Below are positions 43,746 to 52,268 of a stretch of 64,000 nt of DNA, one piece after another. Source of the stretch: Caryophanales bacterium UBA1188 (lineage in GTDB: Bacteria; Bacillota_I; Bacilli_A; Izemoplasmatales; UBA1188). The stretch's first letter is position 1; each line of letters starts with the position of its first letter. Made by a program: the position numbers and the translations under genes. Where the stretch lies: positions 277,710 to 341,709 of the forward strand of contig DBYK01000001.1 in the NCBI GenBank assembly GCA_002310135.1, given 5' to 3'. The notes under the pieces are model-generated. The model did not search any database and was not told the origin of the DNA. It saw only the letters and a list, made by a program, of their open reading frames with translations.

Positions 43746-43954
43746 CTTATATTATAAGTATATAATATTTTCAAATTAAAGTCCAATATGAACTAACATA
43801 AAAAACGAGAAATTATGTAAGTTCATTAAATATAATAAGTGTTTCTTTAGGTGATAATATTGATAATCTTTTATTAACTATATTTGTTTTTAAATACATA
43901 AATAATAATATTAATAAGAGGATTATAAAAATACAATCTATAGAACAAATGAAT

Positions 43955-44445
43955 GTATGTATAACAATACGAAAAAGACAAAAGGAAAAAAGGATGCACT
44001 ACAAAAAGAAATGCTATTTAATAAAGCAAATCATAGCAAGATAAATATCAAATCCGCTACTATATGATTCGCCAGATTTAATATATATGAAAAAAACCGT
44101 TCGGGTTTTGAATTAGAGTTTTCACCAAATGATGTTTTGGAAGACACCGAATGTATGATGGATGATGTAATTGATAGGTTTCCAAATAAAAAGCCTACTT
44201 GACAAACCTAAGTTACACTAACTGTGAAGTCGCTAAAAGAATATTAAATCTCATAAAAGATATGTTTGGAATATGTGGATTCAAAGCGATGATTATGATG
44301 ATTGGTTTGGAACTGCACAAGAGTACATTGACAACTATAAAGACGAAATCTTTGAATGGCAAAAAAATAAAGGTGGCGCTGAAGTGCACCATCTTTTTGC
44401 TTTTTATGGCGTTACCTGTCTAAATCGAAACAGCAACTAATCCTT
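43955..44445 (+). pseudogene. Degenerate coding remnants of an unidentified accessory gene
   Basis: Plus-strand segments look like protein but are interrupted. One starts MYNNTKKTKGKKDALQKEM, meets an in-frame TGA at about 44066 and continues FARFNIYEKNRSGFELEFSP to a stop near 44201. After a frame change, NMWIQSDDYDDWFGTAQEY and FEWQKNKGGAEVHHLFAFYG follow to a TAA near 44440. I do not recognise the family. The flanking 43746-43954 shows no gene. Confidence 0.5.
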
Positions 44446-44539
44446 AGGAAATTCTCCCTTCTTTGAATTGGTTCATATAATCTTGTTTGTTTTTAATATA
44501 TCCTTTTACTAATCAATTACATCTTATGAATTTAGACAG
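44416..44539. repeat. 10-bp inverted repeat bracketing 104 bases
   Basis: CTGTCTAAAT (44416-44425) and ATTTAGACAG (44530-44539) are exact inverted copies, one at the end of the gene debris and the other just beyond the stop of the DUF4143 ATPase. They may be a relic of a mobile sequence. Confidence 0.4.
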
Positions 44540-44544
44540 TTGAA

Positions 44545-45777
44545 TTAAATAGCAGTAATCGGAATGGCATATATATTATCGTCTATAGTATATATTGCAT
44601 CAGTATTACATATTATGCATGATAAGCCGATTTTATAATCCGTGTCATTTAACTGTTTAAAAGCTTTTATATCGTTTTTGTTAAATGATACTCCTGATTT
44701 ACATTCAACAAAATGAAGCGTACCATTTTTTAGTATAATTAAGTCGATTTCATTTTGATTATTATCTCTATAATAATAGAAATTTTCTTTTAATCCATTA
44801 TTTCTATATGATTTTTTAATTTCATTAACAATATATGTTTCGATAAATCTACCAGCAAATATAGATTTTTTTAGTACTTCGACATTGTTCAATCTCGCAA
44901 GATAACATGCAAGTCCTGTATCATTGAAGTATATTTTAGGTCTTTTAACTATTCTTTTTGTAACTGATAATTCGTTGTATGGCTGTAATAAATATACAAT
45001 TTCGCCAGCAATTAATACGCTTATCCACGATTGTATTGTATTTACTTTTACACCAACTGCTTTGGCAATAGTATCATACACTAATTCTTGGCCAGTTAAA
45101 GATGCTAATATTTCCATAAAATTTTGAAACTTCATTTTATCTTTTACATTTATTAATTGAGATACATCTCTTTCAATGTATGTATCTACATAACTAGAAT
45201 AAAAAGAATCTGAAGTCAATTCAGGCTTATCATATAATTCAGGATACATTCCTCTAATAATTAATTTATATAATTCATCGATGCCAATATGATAATTTGA
45301 AATTCTCTTGTTATTTTTGATGGGATCAATCTCAAATATTAATTCATCTTTATCATATATTTCAGAAGAACTTAGTGGAGACATTCTAATAATCGATACT
45401 CTCCCAGCCATTGATTCAGTTACATCCTTCATTAACTCATAAGTTTGTGAGCCTGTTAAAATAAACATACCATTATTATTTCCTGTTTCTAGTTTTTGTT
45501 TATTTACTATTGATTCGACAACATCGAAAAGTACAGGTGCATACTGAACTTCATCAATTATTAATGGCCAATTATGCATCTTCAAAAATAACTCTGGATC
45601 ACTAATTGCTTGGATTCTTTCTCTTCTGTCATCAAGCGAAACATAATTATATCCATATTCTTTTTTTATTTCATAGCATAATGTTGATTTACCAACTTGT
45701 CTAGCGCCTGTAATTAGTGTTATAGGTTTTGTTTTAATGCTTAATTCAATTTGTTTTTTTATCGTTCTTTTTATCAT
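44545..45777 (-). CDS. ATP-binding protein with AAA_14 and DUF4143 domains
   Basis: 410 residues from ATG 45777 (GGAAG eight bases upstream); the frame extends 16 codons further but without a good start. Walker A ITGARQVGKST (about 22-32), Walker B WPLIIDEVQYAP (about 73-84), sensor FILTGSQTYEL. The C-terminal DUF4143 part contains YVDTYIERDVSQL, YFNDTGLACYLARL and NEIDLIILKNGTLHFVECKSG, the last resembling a nuclease-like D-x-n-E-x-K core. Such proteins are scattered, often multicopy, in bacterial accessory regions with no firm function. It lies beside gene debris and a tRNA-like fragment. Confidence 0.88.
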   Translation of the reverse strand: MIKRTIKKQIELSIKTKPITLITGARQVGKSTLCYEIKKEYGYNYVSLDDRRERIQAISDPELFLKMHNWPLIIDEVQYAPVLFDVVESIVNKQKLETGNNNGMFILTGSQTYELMKDVTESMAGRVSIIRMSPLSSSEIYDKDELIFEIDPIKNNKRISNYHIGIDELYKLIIRGMYPELYDKPELTSDSFYSSYVDTYIERDVSQLINVKDKMKFQNFMEILASLTGQELVYDTIAKAVGVKVNTIQSWISVLIAGEIVYLLQPYNELSVTKRIVKRPKIYFNDTGLACYLARLNNVEVLKKSIFAGRFIETYIVNEIKKSYRNNGLKENFYYYRDNNQNEIDLIILKNGTLHFVECKSGVSFNKNDIKAFKQLNDTDYKIGLSCIICNTDAIYTIDDNIYAIPITAI

Positions 45778-45903
45778 TATTATCACTTCCATAAATAGTA
45801 TATCATAGTATTTTTTACAATTCAACTAGAAATTTTACTATATTATTGAGAAATTATGCAACTATTATTCCCAAAAAACTATGTTTTCAAAAAAATGGGA
45901 AAT

Positions 45904-45935
45904 AAATAAAAACATCACCCCCTAAAAGAGTGATG
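45904..45935 (-). terminator. Intrinsic terminator after the 69-residue protein gene
   Basis: CATCAC (45913-45918) and GTGATG (45930-45935) form the stem; TTTTTATTTATTT follows on the minus strand. Confidence 0.65.
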
Positions 45936-45948
45936 AATTTACCAATTA

Positions 45949-45970
45949 TGGCGCTCCTTCCCGGTAGAAC
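45949..45970 (-). other. Second tRNA 3'-end-like fragment
   Basis: On the minus strand GTTCTACCGG, AAGGAGCG and a terminal CCA resemble a tRNA T-arm/acceptor end. TGGCGnTCCT matches the 3' end of tRNA-Arg(CCT) at 49430-49439 at nine of ten positions. No 5' half is present. It abuts the stop codon of the small protein gene. Confidence 0.35.
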
Positions 45971-45971
45971 T

Positions 45972-46181
45972 TTAAACTAATATTAATTCTTCAATATTAT
46001 AGTTGACAGCATAAGCATCATAATCTTCTGATTCAACAAGAACAAAGCCTTCTTTCAAATAATAATCATTATCGCAAACAACAACATATGTTCCTTTAGG
46101 TATTGTGACATCTCTATCTTTAATTCTAAATGTTTTTTCATTTTTAGTAATGCATAATGACCCTAATTTTATTTCTTTCAT
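45972..46181 (-). CDS. Small hypothetical protein
   Basis: 69 residues (MKEIKLGSLCITKNEKTFRIKD...), acidic in the second half, without a membrane segment or signal. The very strong site AGGAGGT eight bases before ATG and the terminator just downstream support a real, well translated gene. The alternating hydrophobic pattern (TYVVVCDNDYYLKEGFVLVES) suggests a small beta-rich fold. I do not recognise it. It lies between the DUF4143 ATPase and the XRE regulator, separated from both. Confidence 0.65.
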   Translation of the reverse strand: MKEIKLGSLCITKNEKTFRIKDRDVTIPKGTYVVVCDNDYYLKEGFVLVESEDYDAYAVNYNIEELILV

Positions 46182-46261
46182 TTTCTATGACCTCCTGGTA
46201 TTAAAGTAACAAAAAACAGATTTAAATCATTTTCTAATCTCCACGCAGTTTTTACTACTTT

Positions 46262-46924
46262 TTATAATTGTAAGTTTTCATTAAAAATTCTAATTAAAAA
46301 TGAAATGAATAATGGGAATCCAATGAAAACAATTAGAAGCAAGATTGAAAGAAAAACATTATAAGTAAGATTATTTATAAATAAGAAAAAAGAAACAATA
46401 TTTGAAAGAAAAATAAGAATTAAAGATATGAATGAAATCAAGTTGTTAAAACTGATCTTCTTCTTTTTGGTTACACATAATATTATGTGAATTATTACAT
46501 CAATAAAAGATAGTGCAAGAACTGGCACCATATAATAGAGTAGTGTGTAATAGTTATTTGGATTAAAATCATTATTATTTTTAATATAATTAATTATACA
46601 AAGAACAAAAAAGAACACGAATATTATTGGTTCTATTATTAAATAAACAATAGATGAAAGTTTGAAAAATGATTTTTTGTTTTTTTGATTTTCATTATCA
46701 TCTAATGAAACAGCATTATTGGTGTCTTCTTCAAAATATGATATTGAAATATTGTGCAGTTTGGCTATTTTTATTAGAAAGTCATAGTTTGGAGAACTCA
46801 CACCTTTTTCCCAGTTAATAATAGTATTTTTAGATACACCAATTAAATCTGCATATTTTTCTATTGAATAATTATTGTTTAGTCTTAGTTCTTTTATTTT
46901 GTTTGAAATCATATTATTTCTCAT
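46262..46924 (-). CDS. Membrane-anchored XRE-family regulator
   Basis: 220 residues. HTH_3 domain at the N-terminus (ISNKIKELRLNNNYSIEKYADLIGVSKNTIINWEKGVSSPNYDFLIKIAKLHNIS, about 6-60), a short linker, then four hydrophobic segments (about 85-108, 122-145, 157-178, 185-212). XRE proteins with such membrane tails often sit beside ABC exporters. It is divergent from an ATPase-permease gene, and a palindrome lies between them. Start could be Met1 or Met5; neither has a strong ribosome site, suggesting low expression. Confidence 0.85.
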   Translation of the reverse strand: MRNNMISNKIKELRLNNNYSIEKYADLIGVSKNTIINWEKGVSSPNYDFLIKIAKLHNISISYFEEDTNNAVSLDDNENQKNKKSFFKLSSIVYLIIEPIIFVFFFVLCIINYIKNNNDFNPNNYYTLLYYMVPVLALSFIDVIIHIILCVTKKKKISFNNLISFISLILIFLSNIVSFFLFINNLTYNVFLSILLLIVFIGFPLFISFLIRIFNENLQL

Positions 46925-46999
46925 AACTAGATTATATAATAATTTGTTTTTTTATTAAAGTGTAAAAAGATAAACGATTAGTCCAAAAAATTTAACCTC

Positions 47000-47019
47000 A
47001 ATACCAAATACTTGGTATA
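47000..47019. promoter_or_regulatory. Palindromic operator between XRE regulator and ABC exporter
   Basis: ATACCAA and TTGGTAT are exact inverted arms separated by four bases (47001-47018), extended by one A-T pair. It lies just upstream of a TATAAT at 47041-47046 on the plus strand, as expected for repressor control of the exporter. Confidence 0.7.
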
Positions 47020-47040
47020 TAAACTTTATGAAATACATTT

Positions 47041-47046
47041 TATAAT
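47041..47046 (+). promoter_or_regulatory. -10 box of the exporter transcription unit
   Basis: TATAAT 30 bases before the 10-codon ORF. The best -35-like hexamer, TTGGTA in the operator, is 23 bases away, so the -35 is poor and activation or relief of repression may be needed. Confidence 0.4.
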
Positions 47047-47075
47047 AAGAAAAAACACAATAAGGAAGGAAAAAG

Positions 47076-47108
47076 ATGAAAATAGATGTTCCTGGATTAA
47101 TGTATTAA
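47076..47108 (+). CDS. 10-codon ORF (leader peptide or tiny peptide) coupled to ABC exporter
   Basis: ATG 47076 to TAA 47108 encodes MKIDVPGLMY. The strong site GGAAGG stands six to eleven bases upstream, whereas the exporter ATG one base after its stop has no good site of its own. The frame differs from the exporter, so it is not an N-terminal extension. It may be a leader that couples translation, or a secreted or sensed peptide. Confidence 0.5.
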   Translation: MKIDVPGLMY

Positions 47109-47109
47109 A

Positions 47110-49293
47110 ATGATTAAGCTACAACAAATATCAAAAAAATATAAACAACAAGAAGGCACAATTACTGCATTAGATAATGCAACATTATCTTTCCCAAATA
47201 CAGGATTTTTTTCTATTGTCGGTGAATCTGGTAGTGGAAAGTCTACACTATTGAATATTATTGGAAGTTTAATAACTCCCGATAAAGGAAGTTTGATTTT
47301 TAATAATATAAACATGAATGATTTAACAGATGATGAAAAATCAGATTTTAGAAACAAAAACATTTCGTTTATATTTCAAGAAAATAATTTAATTGAAAAT
47401 TATACTGTTGAAGAAAATATTGAGATTCCTAAACTACTAAATGGTAAAGAATGTAGCAAAGAAGAAATAAAGATTGTATTAGATGAACTCGGAATTTCTG
47501 GATATGAAAATAGAAAAGTATTCAATCTTTCGGGTGGAGAAAAACAAAGAGTAGCTGTTGCTAGAGCGATTATTAATAAATCTAAAGTGATAATTGCAGA
47601 TGAACCAACTGGGTCATTAGACGATAAAAACTCAGAAAATGTTTTTGAAATATTAAAAAAATTATCCTCAAATATGCTTGTGATTGTTGCATCACATGAT
47701 AACAAAAATACTGAAAAGTATTCTAATGGGATTATCAAATTAAGAAAGGGCCAAATAATTAATGATTATGAGATAAAAAGTTATGAAAATAGTTCTAACA
47801 TAGTAAATGAAAACATAGAAAAAAATAAAATACCTTTTTCTTGGTTATTTAAAATTCAAAAATTATTATTTAAGGGGTATTTTAAAAAAGAGATGTTATT
47901 AAATTTGCTTTGCGTTATTTCTGGATTATTATGTTTGGCTTCTTTTTCTTTTTTGTTTATAAACACAAAGAAGATTATAAAAAAAGAGTTTGAAAACACA
48001 AATCAATATGAATTTATACAAGTAAGAAATATAGATGTTATAGAAAATGAAGGTGAAGTATTCTTTCAACAAACCGACATCGACGAAGATAATATTAAGA
48101 TATTAAAAGATGACTCTATAGATATTTTGGGAGCTTCAAATCGTAAAAATAACTTCATTTCAAACATTTATTTTAAAAACTCACGAATTGACTTCTCTGG
48201 GACAGAATTAGAAGAATATCTTCCTCTAGAAAGTGAATTAATGCGTGGATCGTATCATGGTCTAGATGTAATTTTTGAACCAATAGGAATAGCTGATTTA
48301 GAAGGTAAAGTTAAAATAATTTATGGTACTAAACCTAAACAAAAAAATGAAGTGTCCATATCAAATTATTTCTATAACATATTTAAGTCTCTTGGATATT
48401 ACAATTTATCAAATAGAACCGTTGAAGAAATAACAAATTATTCAGATCTCATAGGCAAGGAAATAAATATTAACAACGATTTCTTATATATTTGTGGAGT
48501 TTTTGAATCTAATAACTTTGTTGATGCATTTAAAGCTGGTAAAAAGAAGCAACTTTCATTGATAAGTGAAGTGAGCAACATCAGTAGTGAAACTATGACC
48601 CTGTTTGATGAATTTGTGAACTACTATTCTCATAGTTATGAATCATTACTATATGTTAAAGAAGAGTATATTGAAAGTAACAGTTTTATAATATCATCAG
48701 ATAAAAATAAATATTCTATGGGAATTGTTGATATTAAAGATAAGGATAAATTGTTCGAACATATTGTAATTCCAGCAAGAAACTACATATCCAACATAAA
48801 AAATGGAGAGAATATAGTTATTTCTGATGAGTATAATTACTTGGTTAACGAGATGTATTTATTATCTAATTCCTATAATAAAATTATAATCATATTTGTG
48901 GTTGCATTTCTTTTGTTTTTTTGCTTTTTATCACTAGTATTAATTCAACTAACAAAAAATATAATTCAACACAAAAAGAAGACTATAAAGCTTTTTGTAT
49001 CACTTGGTATTAGTAGAAATAAAATAGAAAAAATAATTAGAATTGGTCTTCTAAAAATTACACTTATGCCTTTATTAGTATCGATAATACTATACATACT
49101 ATTTGGAACTATATTTAACAGTGTTATTAAATCTCTATTTGGATTTAATATCTTATTTATTAATCTTGTTTCAATACTAATTTTAACTATTTTATATGTT
49201 TTAATTATTGTCTCATCTGTTAAATACAGTATTTATCTTGAAAGCAAAAGAAAAGAATCTAGGAAATACGTCATAAATAATATAGATGATTAA
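47110..49293 (+). CDS. Fused ABC ATPase-FtsX permease (MacB-like exporter)
   Basis: 727 residues. ABC domain: Walker A GESGSGKST (about 39-47), FIFQENNLIENYTVEENI Q-loop, signature LSGGEKQRVAVARAI, Walker B VIIADEPTGSLDDKNS. The linker to about 240 is followed by one helix (about 258-280), an extracytoplasmic region of about 310 residues and three C-terminal helices from about 595. It resembles the pair at 28.6-33 kb but stands alone, divergent from a membrane XRE regulator, a layout often linked to antimicrobial-peptide resistance or self-immunity. It ends at a palindromic terminator. Confidence 0.85.
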   Translation: MIKLQQISKKYKQQEGTITALDNATLSFPNTGFFSIVGESGSGKSTLLNIIGSLITPDKGSLIFNNINMNDLTDDEKSDFRNKNISFIFQENNLIENYTVEENIEIPKLLNGKECSKEEIKIVLDELGISGYENRKVFNLSGGEKQRVAVARAIINKSKVIIADEPTGSLDDKNSENVFEILKKLSSNMLVIVASHDNKNTEKYSNGIIKLRKGQIINDYEIKSYENSSNIVNENIEKNKIPFSWLFKIQKLLFKGYFKKEMLLNLLCVISGLLCLASFSFLFINTKKIIKKEFENTNQYEFIQVRNIDVIENEGEVFFQQTDIDEDNIKILKDDSIDILGASNRKNNFISNIYFKNSRIDFSGTELEEYLPLESELMRGSYHGLDVIFEPIGIADLEGKVKIIYGTKPKQKNEVSISNYFYNIFKSLGYYNLSNRTVEEITNYSDLIGKEININNDFLYICGVFESNNFVDAFKAGKKKQLSLISEVSNISSETMTLFDEFVNYYSHSYESLLYVKEEYIESNSFIISSDKNKYSMGIVDIKDKDKLFEHIVIPARNYISNIKNGENIVISDEYNYLVNEMYLLSNSYNKIIIIFVVAFLLFFCFLSLVLIQLTKNIIQHKKKTIKLFVSLGISRNKIEKIIRIGLLKITLMPLLVSIILYILFGTIFNSVIKSLFGFNILFINLVSILILTILYVLIIVSSVKYSIYLESKRKESRKYVINNIDD

Positions 49294-49323
49294 TTGTCAA
49301 AAATAAATAGACCGAGTATCCTT

Positions 49324-49348
49324 AAAAAGTCACTATAGTGACTTTTTT
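49324..49348 (+). terminator. Intrinsic terminator after the ABC exporter
   Basis: AAAAAGTCACTATAGTGACT plus TTTT is a perfect palindrome with a four-base loop and U-tract. Confidence 0.85.
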
Positions 49349-49372
49349 CATTAAAAAACATCCTTTTATAGA

Positions 49373-49416
49373 TTAAAAAATGCCACAAATACTATAAACC
49401 GAATATTCGTGGCATT
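49373..49416 (-). terminator. Intrinsic terminator after tRNA-Arg(CCT)
   Basis: On the minus strand AATGCCAC pairs with GTGGCATT, with further AT pairing inside, followed by TTTTTT. It ends the pncA-pncB-tcdA-tRNA unit. Confidence 0.8.
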
Positions 49417-49429
49417 AATTTGATAAGTA

Positions 49430-49504
49430 TGGCGTTCCTGGCGAGAATCGAACTCACAACTGAGACTTAGGAGGTCCCTGTTATATCCATTTAACTACGG
49501 GAAC
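49430..49504 (-). tRNA. tRNA-Arg(CCT)
   Basis: 75 bases with encoded CCA. Anticodon arm GGGAC-CTCCTAA-GTCTC (anticodon CCT), T-arm GTGAG-TTCGATT-CTCGC. The acceptor GTTCCCG/CAGGAAC has one C.A mismatch at pair 6. Confidence 0.93.
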
Positions 49505-49508
49505 GTCT

Positions 49509-50180
49509 TTATTCTATTATAGATTTAATAACTTCTTCCGCAACTTTTAAGCCTGCAGAGCCAACCACATAAGAGATAGATGCAACATTGCCTTTTGGAT
49601 GAACTAATGCATCATCTTTAGTATACACCACTTTTAAATTATCTATAGATTCTTCTCTCAAACGTTTTCTCATCTTCTTTGATAAGGCATCACTGCTTGT
49701 TTTATAGATATCTGATGATATGAAGGATGCATGAAGTCTATTTCCTGCACCCATCATAGATATGATTTCATTACCATTTTCTTTCGCATATTTGATTAAT
49801 GCAATCTTATCATCAACACTATCTATACAATCTACTATATAGTATCCATTTAGGCCTAAAGAATTGATATTTTCTTTATTCACATTATATGGGATTACTT
49901 TTATATTTAAATCATTAAATATTGATAAGGCTCTAATTTTAGCTTCTTCTGCCTTATTTTTATTTAAATTAGCGGATGTAGATAGGATTTGTCTATTTAA
50001 ATTAGATAAAGTGAAGTTATCTCCATCGCATAAAATGAAATCCTTTATTCCCATTCTAAGAAGTGCCTCAAAGGCATATCCTCCAACTCCACCAAGACCA
50101 AAAATAGCTATTTTAGCTTTTTCTAGTTTTTCTATTTGTGTCTCGTTTAAGAGGATATCTCTTCTTTCAAATGCTTTCAT
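49509..50180 (-). CDS. tcdA: tRNA threonylcarbamoyladenosine dehydratase
   Basis: 223 residues of the ThiF/MoeB/E1 family. ATP-binding loop FGLGGVGGYAFEALLRMGI (about 28-46), CDGDNFTLSNLNRQILST (about 52-69) and MMGAGNRLHAS (about 145-155) match TcdA/CsdL. It uses ATP to cyclise t6A37 of ANN-decoding tRNAs to ct6A. It overlaps pncB by 14 bases and is directly followed by a tRNA gene. Other small E1-like proteins are possible, but the NRLHASF region fits TcdA well. Confidence 0.87.
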   Translation of the reverse strand: MKAFERRDILLNETQIEKLEKAKIAIFGLGGVGGYAFEALLRMGIKDFILCDGDNFTLSNLNRQILSTSANLNKNKAEEAKIRALSIFNDLNIKVIPYNVNKENINSLGLNGYYIVDCIDSVDDKIALIKYAKENGNEIISMMGAGNRLHASFISSDIYKTSSDALSKKMRKRLREESIDNLKVVYTKDDALVHPKGNVASISYVVGSAGLKVAEEVIKSIIE

Positions 50181-51606
50181 TTAATTCTTCTTTTATTTTT
50201 TGTTCTTTATAGTTATAAAGTTCATCTGATAAATCTACATAATATTCATGAGGTAATGTGAATCTTTTAACTTCAGGCCACATACTATCTAATTCTGATT
50301 TTGCGAATTCTTTTATCTCATCAATAGTAGGTTTTTCATATATCAGTTTTCCATCTTCTATTATTTTTATTAACAATTCTTTTATCTCGAATGATTCAAA
50401 TGTTTTAGTTTTATATGTGTAATTTGGATCAAATAAAGTTAGAGGTTTAGAATTATCAAATACTTCATGACTTCTACAGATTAAATCAGCCTCAGCCTTC
50501 TTAGTTTCTTTATCATAGATTCTATATACTTTTTTAAAACCTGGATTTGTGGTTTTTTGAGGGCTTGCGCTTATCTTCATCACATCTACTAATTTTCCAT
50601 TTTCTTCGATAGCGGATAATTTATAAACACCATCTAAAACTGGAGAAGATGATGATGTGATTAATCTTTCACCAACACCCATTAAATCAACATCTGCGCC
50701 ATTTGCGATTATTTCTTGAATAGAATATTCATCTAATGAATTTGTGAGCATTATCTTTACATAATTAAGGCCAGCTTTATCAAGCATCTTTCTTGTTTCA
50801 TTAGATAGATATGATAAATCACCTGAATCAATTCTCACACTTCCTTTTTTAATACCCATAGGTTCCAGAACTTCCTTAAATACTCTTATGGCATTTGGAA
50901 GACCGCTTTTAAGTACGTCATAAGTATCTATTAAGAGTGATGTATTATTAGGATAGAGTAATGCGAATTCCTTAAATGCATCAAATTCATTATCAAATGA
51001 TTGAACATATGAATGGGCCATAGTTCCATATGATTTTATACCATATAATCTTTCCGCTTCAACTACACTTGTCCCAAGGCATCCACCTATATATGCAGCA
51101 CGTGTTCCAAGCATTGCCGCATCTTCGTTGTGCGCTCTTCTTGCGCCAAATTCAGTGATTGGTCTTCCTAATGCGGCTCTTACTATTCTAGATGCTTTAG
51201 TTGCGATTAATGACTGATGATTAAAAAGCATCAAAAGATATGTTTCAAGAAGTTGAGCTTCAATTATTGGAGCTTTTACTATTAGGACTGGTTCTTGTGG
51301 GAAGATTACAGAGCCTTCCTTCATTGAATATAGAGTACCAGTGAATTTTAAATTTTCAAGATAATTTAGAAAGTCTTCACTGTATTCATTAGTTTTTCTT
51401 AAGAATTCTATTTCTTCTTTTTCGAAATGAAAATTTTTAACATAAGCTATAATAGATTCAAGACCAGCATATAAAACATAGCCCCCATTATCTGGAATCC
51501 TTCTATAAAAAACATCAAAATAGGCAACATTATCTTTCATGCCTTTTTTGAAATAAACATATGACATCTTTATTTCATATAGATCAGTAATAAGAGCTTT
51601 TCCCAT
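50167..51606 (-). CDS. pncB: Nicotinate phosphoribosyltransferase
   Basis: 479 residues. ALITDLYEIKMSYVYFKKGM (N-terminal substrate region), FPQEPVLIVKAPIIEAQLLET, EFGARRAHNEDAAMLGTRAAYIGG (about 153-176), GTMAHSYVQSF (about 195-205) and SVRIDSGDLSYLSNETRKML (phosphoribosyl binding) are signatures of the long PncB family. It converts nicotinate and PRPP, with ATP, to nicotinate mononucleotide. The gene follows pncA with no gap (stop TAG adjoins the ATG), so nicotinamide can be recycled to NAD through this two-gene unit. Confidence 0.95.
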   Translation of the reverse strand: MGKALITDLYEIKMSYVYFKKGMKDNVAYFDVFYRRIPDNGGYVLYAGLESIIAYVKNFHFEKEEIEFLRKTNEYSEDFLNYLENLKFTGTLYSMKEGSVIFPQEPVLIVKAPIIEAQLLETYLLMLFNHQSLIATKASRIVRAALGRPITEFGARRAHNEDAAMLGTRAAYIGGCLGTSVVEAERLYGIKSYGTMAHSYVQSFDNEFDAFKEFALLYPNNTSLLIDTYDVLKSGLPNAIRVFKEVLEPMGIKKGSVRIDSGDLSYLSNETRKMLDKAGLNYVKIMLTNSLDEYSIQEIIANGADVDLMGVGERLITSSSSPVLDGVYKLSAIEENGKLVDVMKISASPQKTTNPGFKKVYRIYDKETKKAEADLICRSHEVFDNSKPLTLFDPNYTYKTKTFESFEIKELLIKIIEDGKLIYEKPTIDEIKEFAKSELDSMWPEVKRFTLPHEYYVDLSDELYNYKEQKIKEELNESI

Positions 51607-52116
51607 CTATTTAACCTCTATTTGAAGACCATTTAATACGTTAAAAGATTTAGCTTCAAGAGCTTTATCAAAAGAATCTGTGTAATCTTTTAAAACAGTA
51701 ATTAAAGCATTTGGAAGTGCAGCTTTACAGATAACTGCATTAGAGAATACACACATATGTGATACAAGACCACAAAGATCAATTTCAGTGTATTCAGGAT
51801 GTTTAGTTAAATAATTTCCAAGTTCTAGTGAAGGGAATGTAGGTTTTTCAAAAACCATTTTAGCATCTTTTAGATACTCTTTTACTTTTCCATAAACTTC
51901 ATGACCTTTTGTCCCTTTTATTGTGTGTTTAACTGGAAGCATCTTTCCTTCAAATGTTTCTAGATAATCATCGAAGTGTGTATCAAGAGTAAAAATAACA
52001 TCATCATAATTCTTGATAATGCTTGCGATTTTCTCATCAAGAAGTTCAGCACCAGGAAAACCTAAACTACCATCAACAAAATCATTTTGATAATCAACAA
52101 CAATTAATAATTTCAT
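51607..52116 (-). CDS. pncA: Nicotinamidase
   Basis: 169 residues from ATG 52116 (GAGGTG six bases upstream); a 12-codon upstream extension lacks a good start. Catalytic triad: Asp8 in VVDYQNDFVDG, Lys in VFEKPTFPSLE and Cys in CGLVSHMCVFSNA. The metal site is visible as DTHFDDYLETFEGKMLPVKH (Asp, His, His). It deamidates nicotinamide to nicotinate, the substrate of the adjacent PncB. These metal ligands distinguish it from the isochorismatase-like protein at 17.9 kb. Confidence 0.92.
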   Translation of the reverse strand: MKLLIVVDYQNDFVDGSLGFPGAELLDEKIASIIKNYDDVIFTLDTHFDDYLETFEGKMLPVKHTIKGTKGHEVYGKVKEYLKDAKMVFEKPTFPSLELGNYLTKHPEYTEIDLCGLVSHMCVFSNAVICKAALPNALITVLKDYTDSFDKALEAKSFNVLNGLQIEVK

Positions 52117-52210
52117 AAATTGCACCTCACTATTAAATATATTATATAACAATTTTATGATTTTAATACTTCAAGACATAAAAATATATAAGAGATATAT
52201 TTTTTAAGTG

Positions 52211-52245
52211 GAAAAAATAAAAAGCTACCTATAGTTTAGGTAGCC
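52211..52245 (-). terminator. Intrinsic terminator after GAPDH gene
   Basis: GCTACCT and AGGTAGC form a seven-pair stem with a seven-base loop; TTTTTATTTTTT follows on the minus strand. Confidence 0.85.
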
Positions 52246-52268
52246 TATATATTTCATTTATTTAAATA

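Noticed and set aside
43955..44201. In-frame TGA as a Trp codon (Mycoplasma-type code)
   Set aside because: TGA ends intact genes such as the P-type ATPase, and Trp is TGG in all intact proteins read; this segment is debris.
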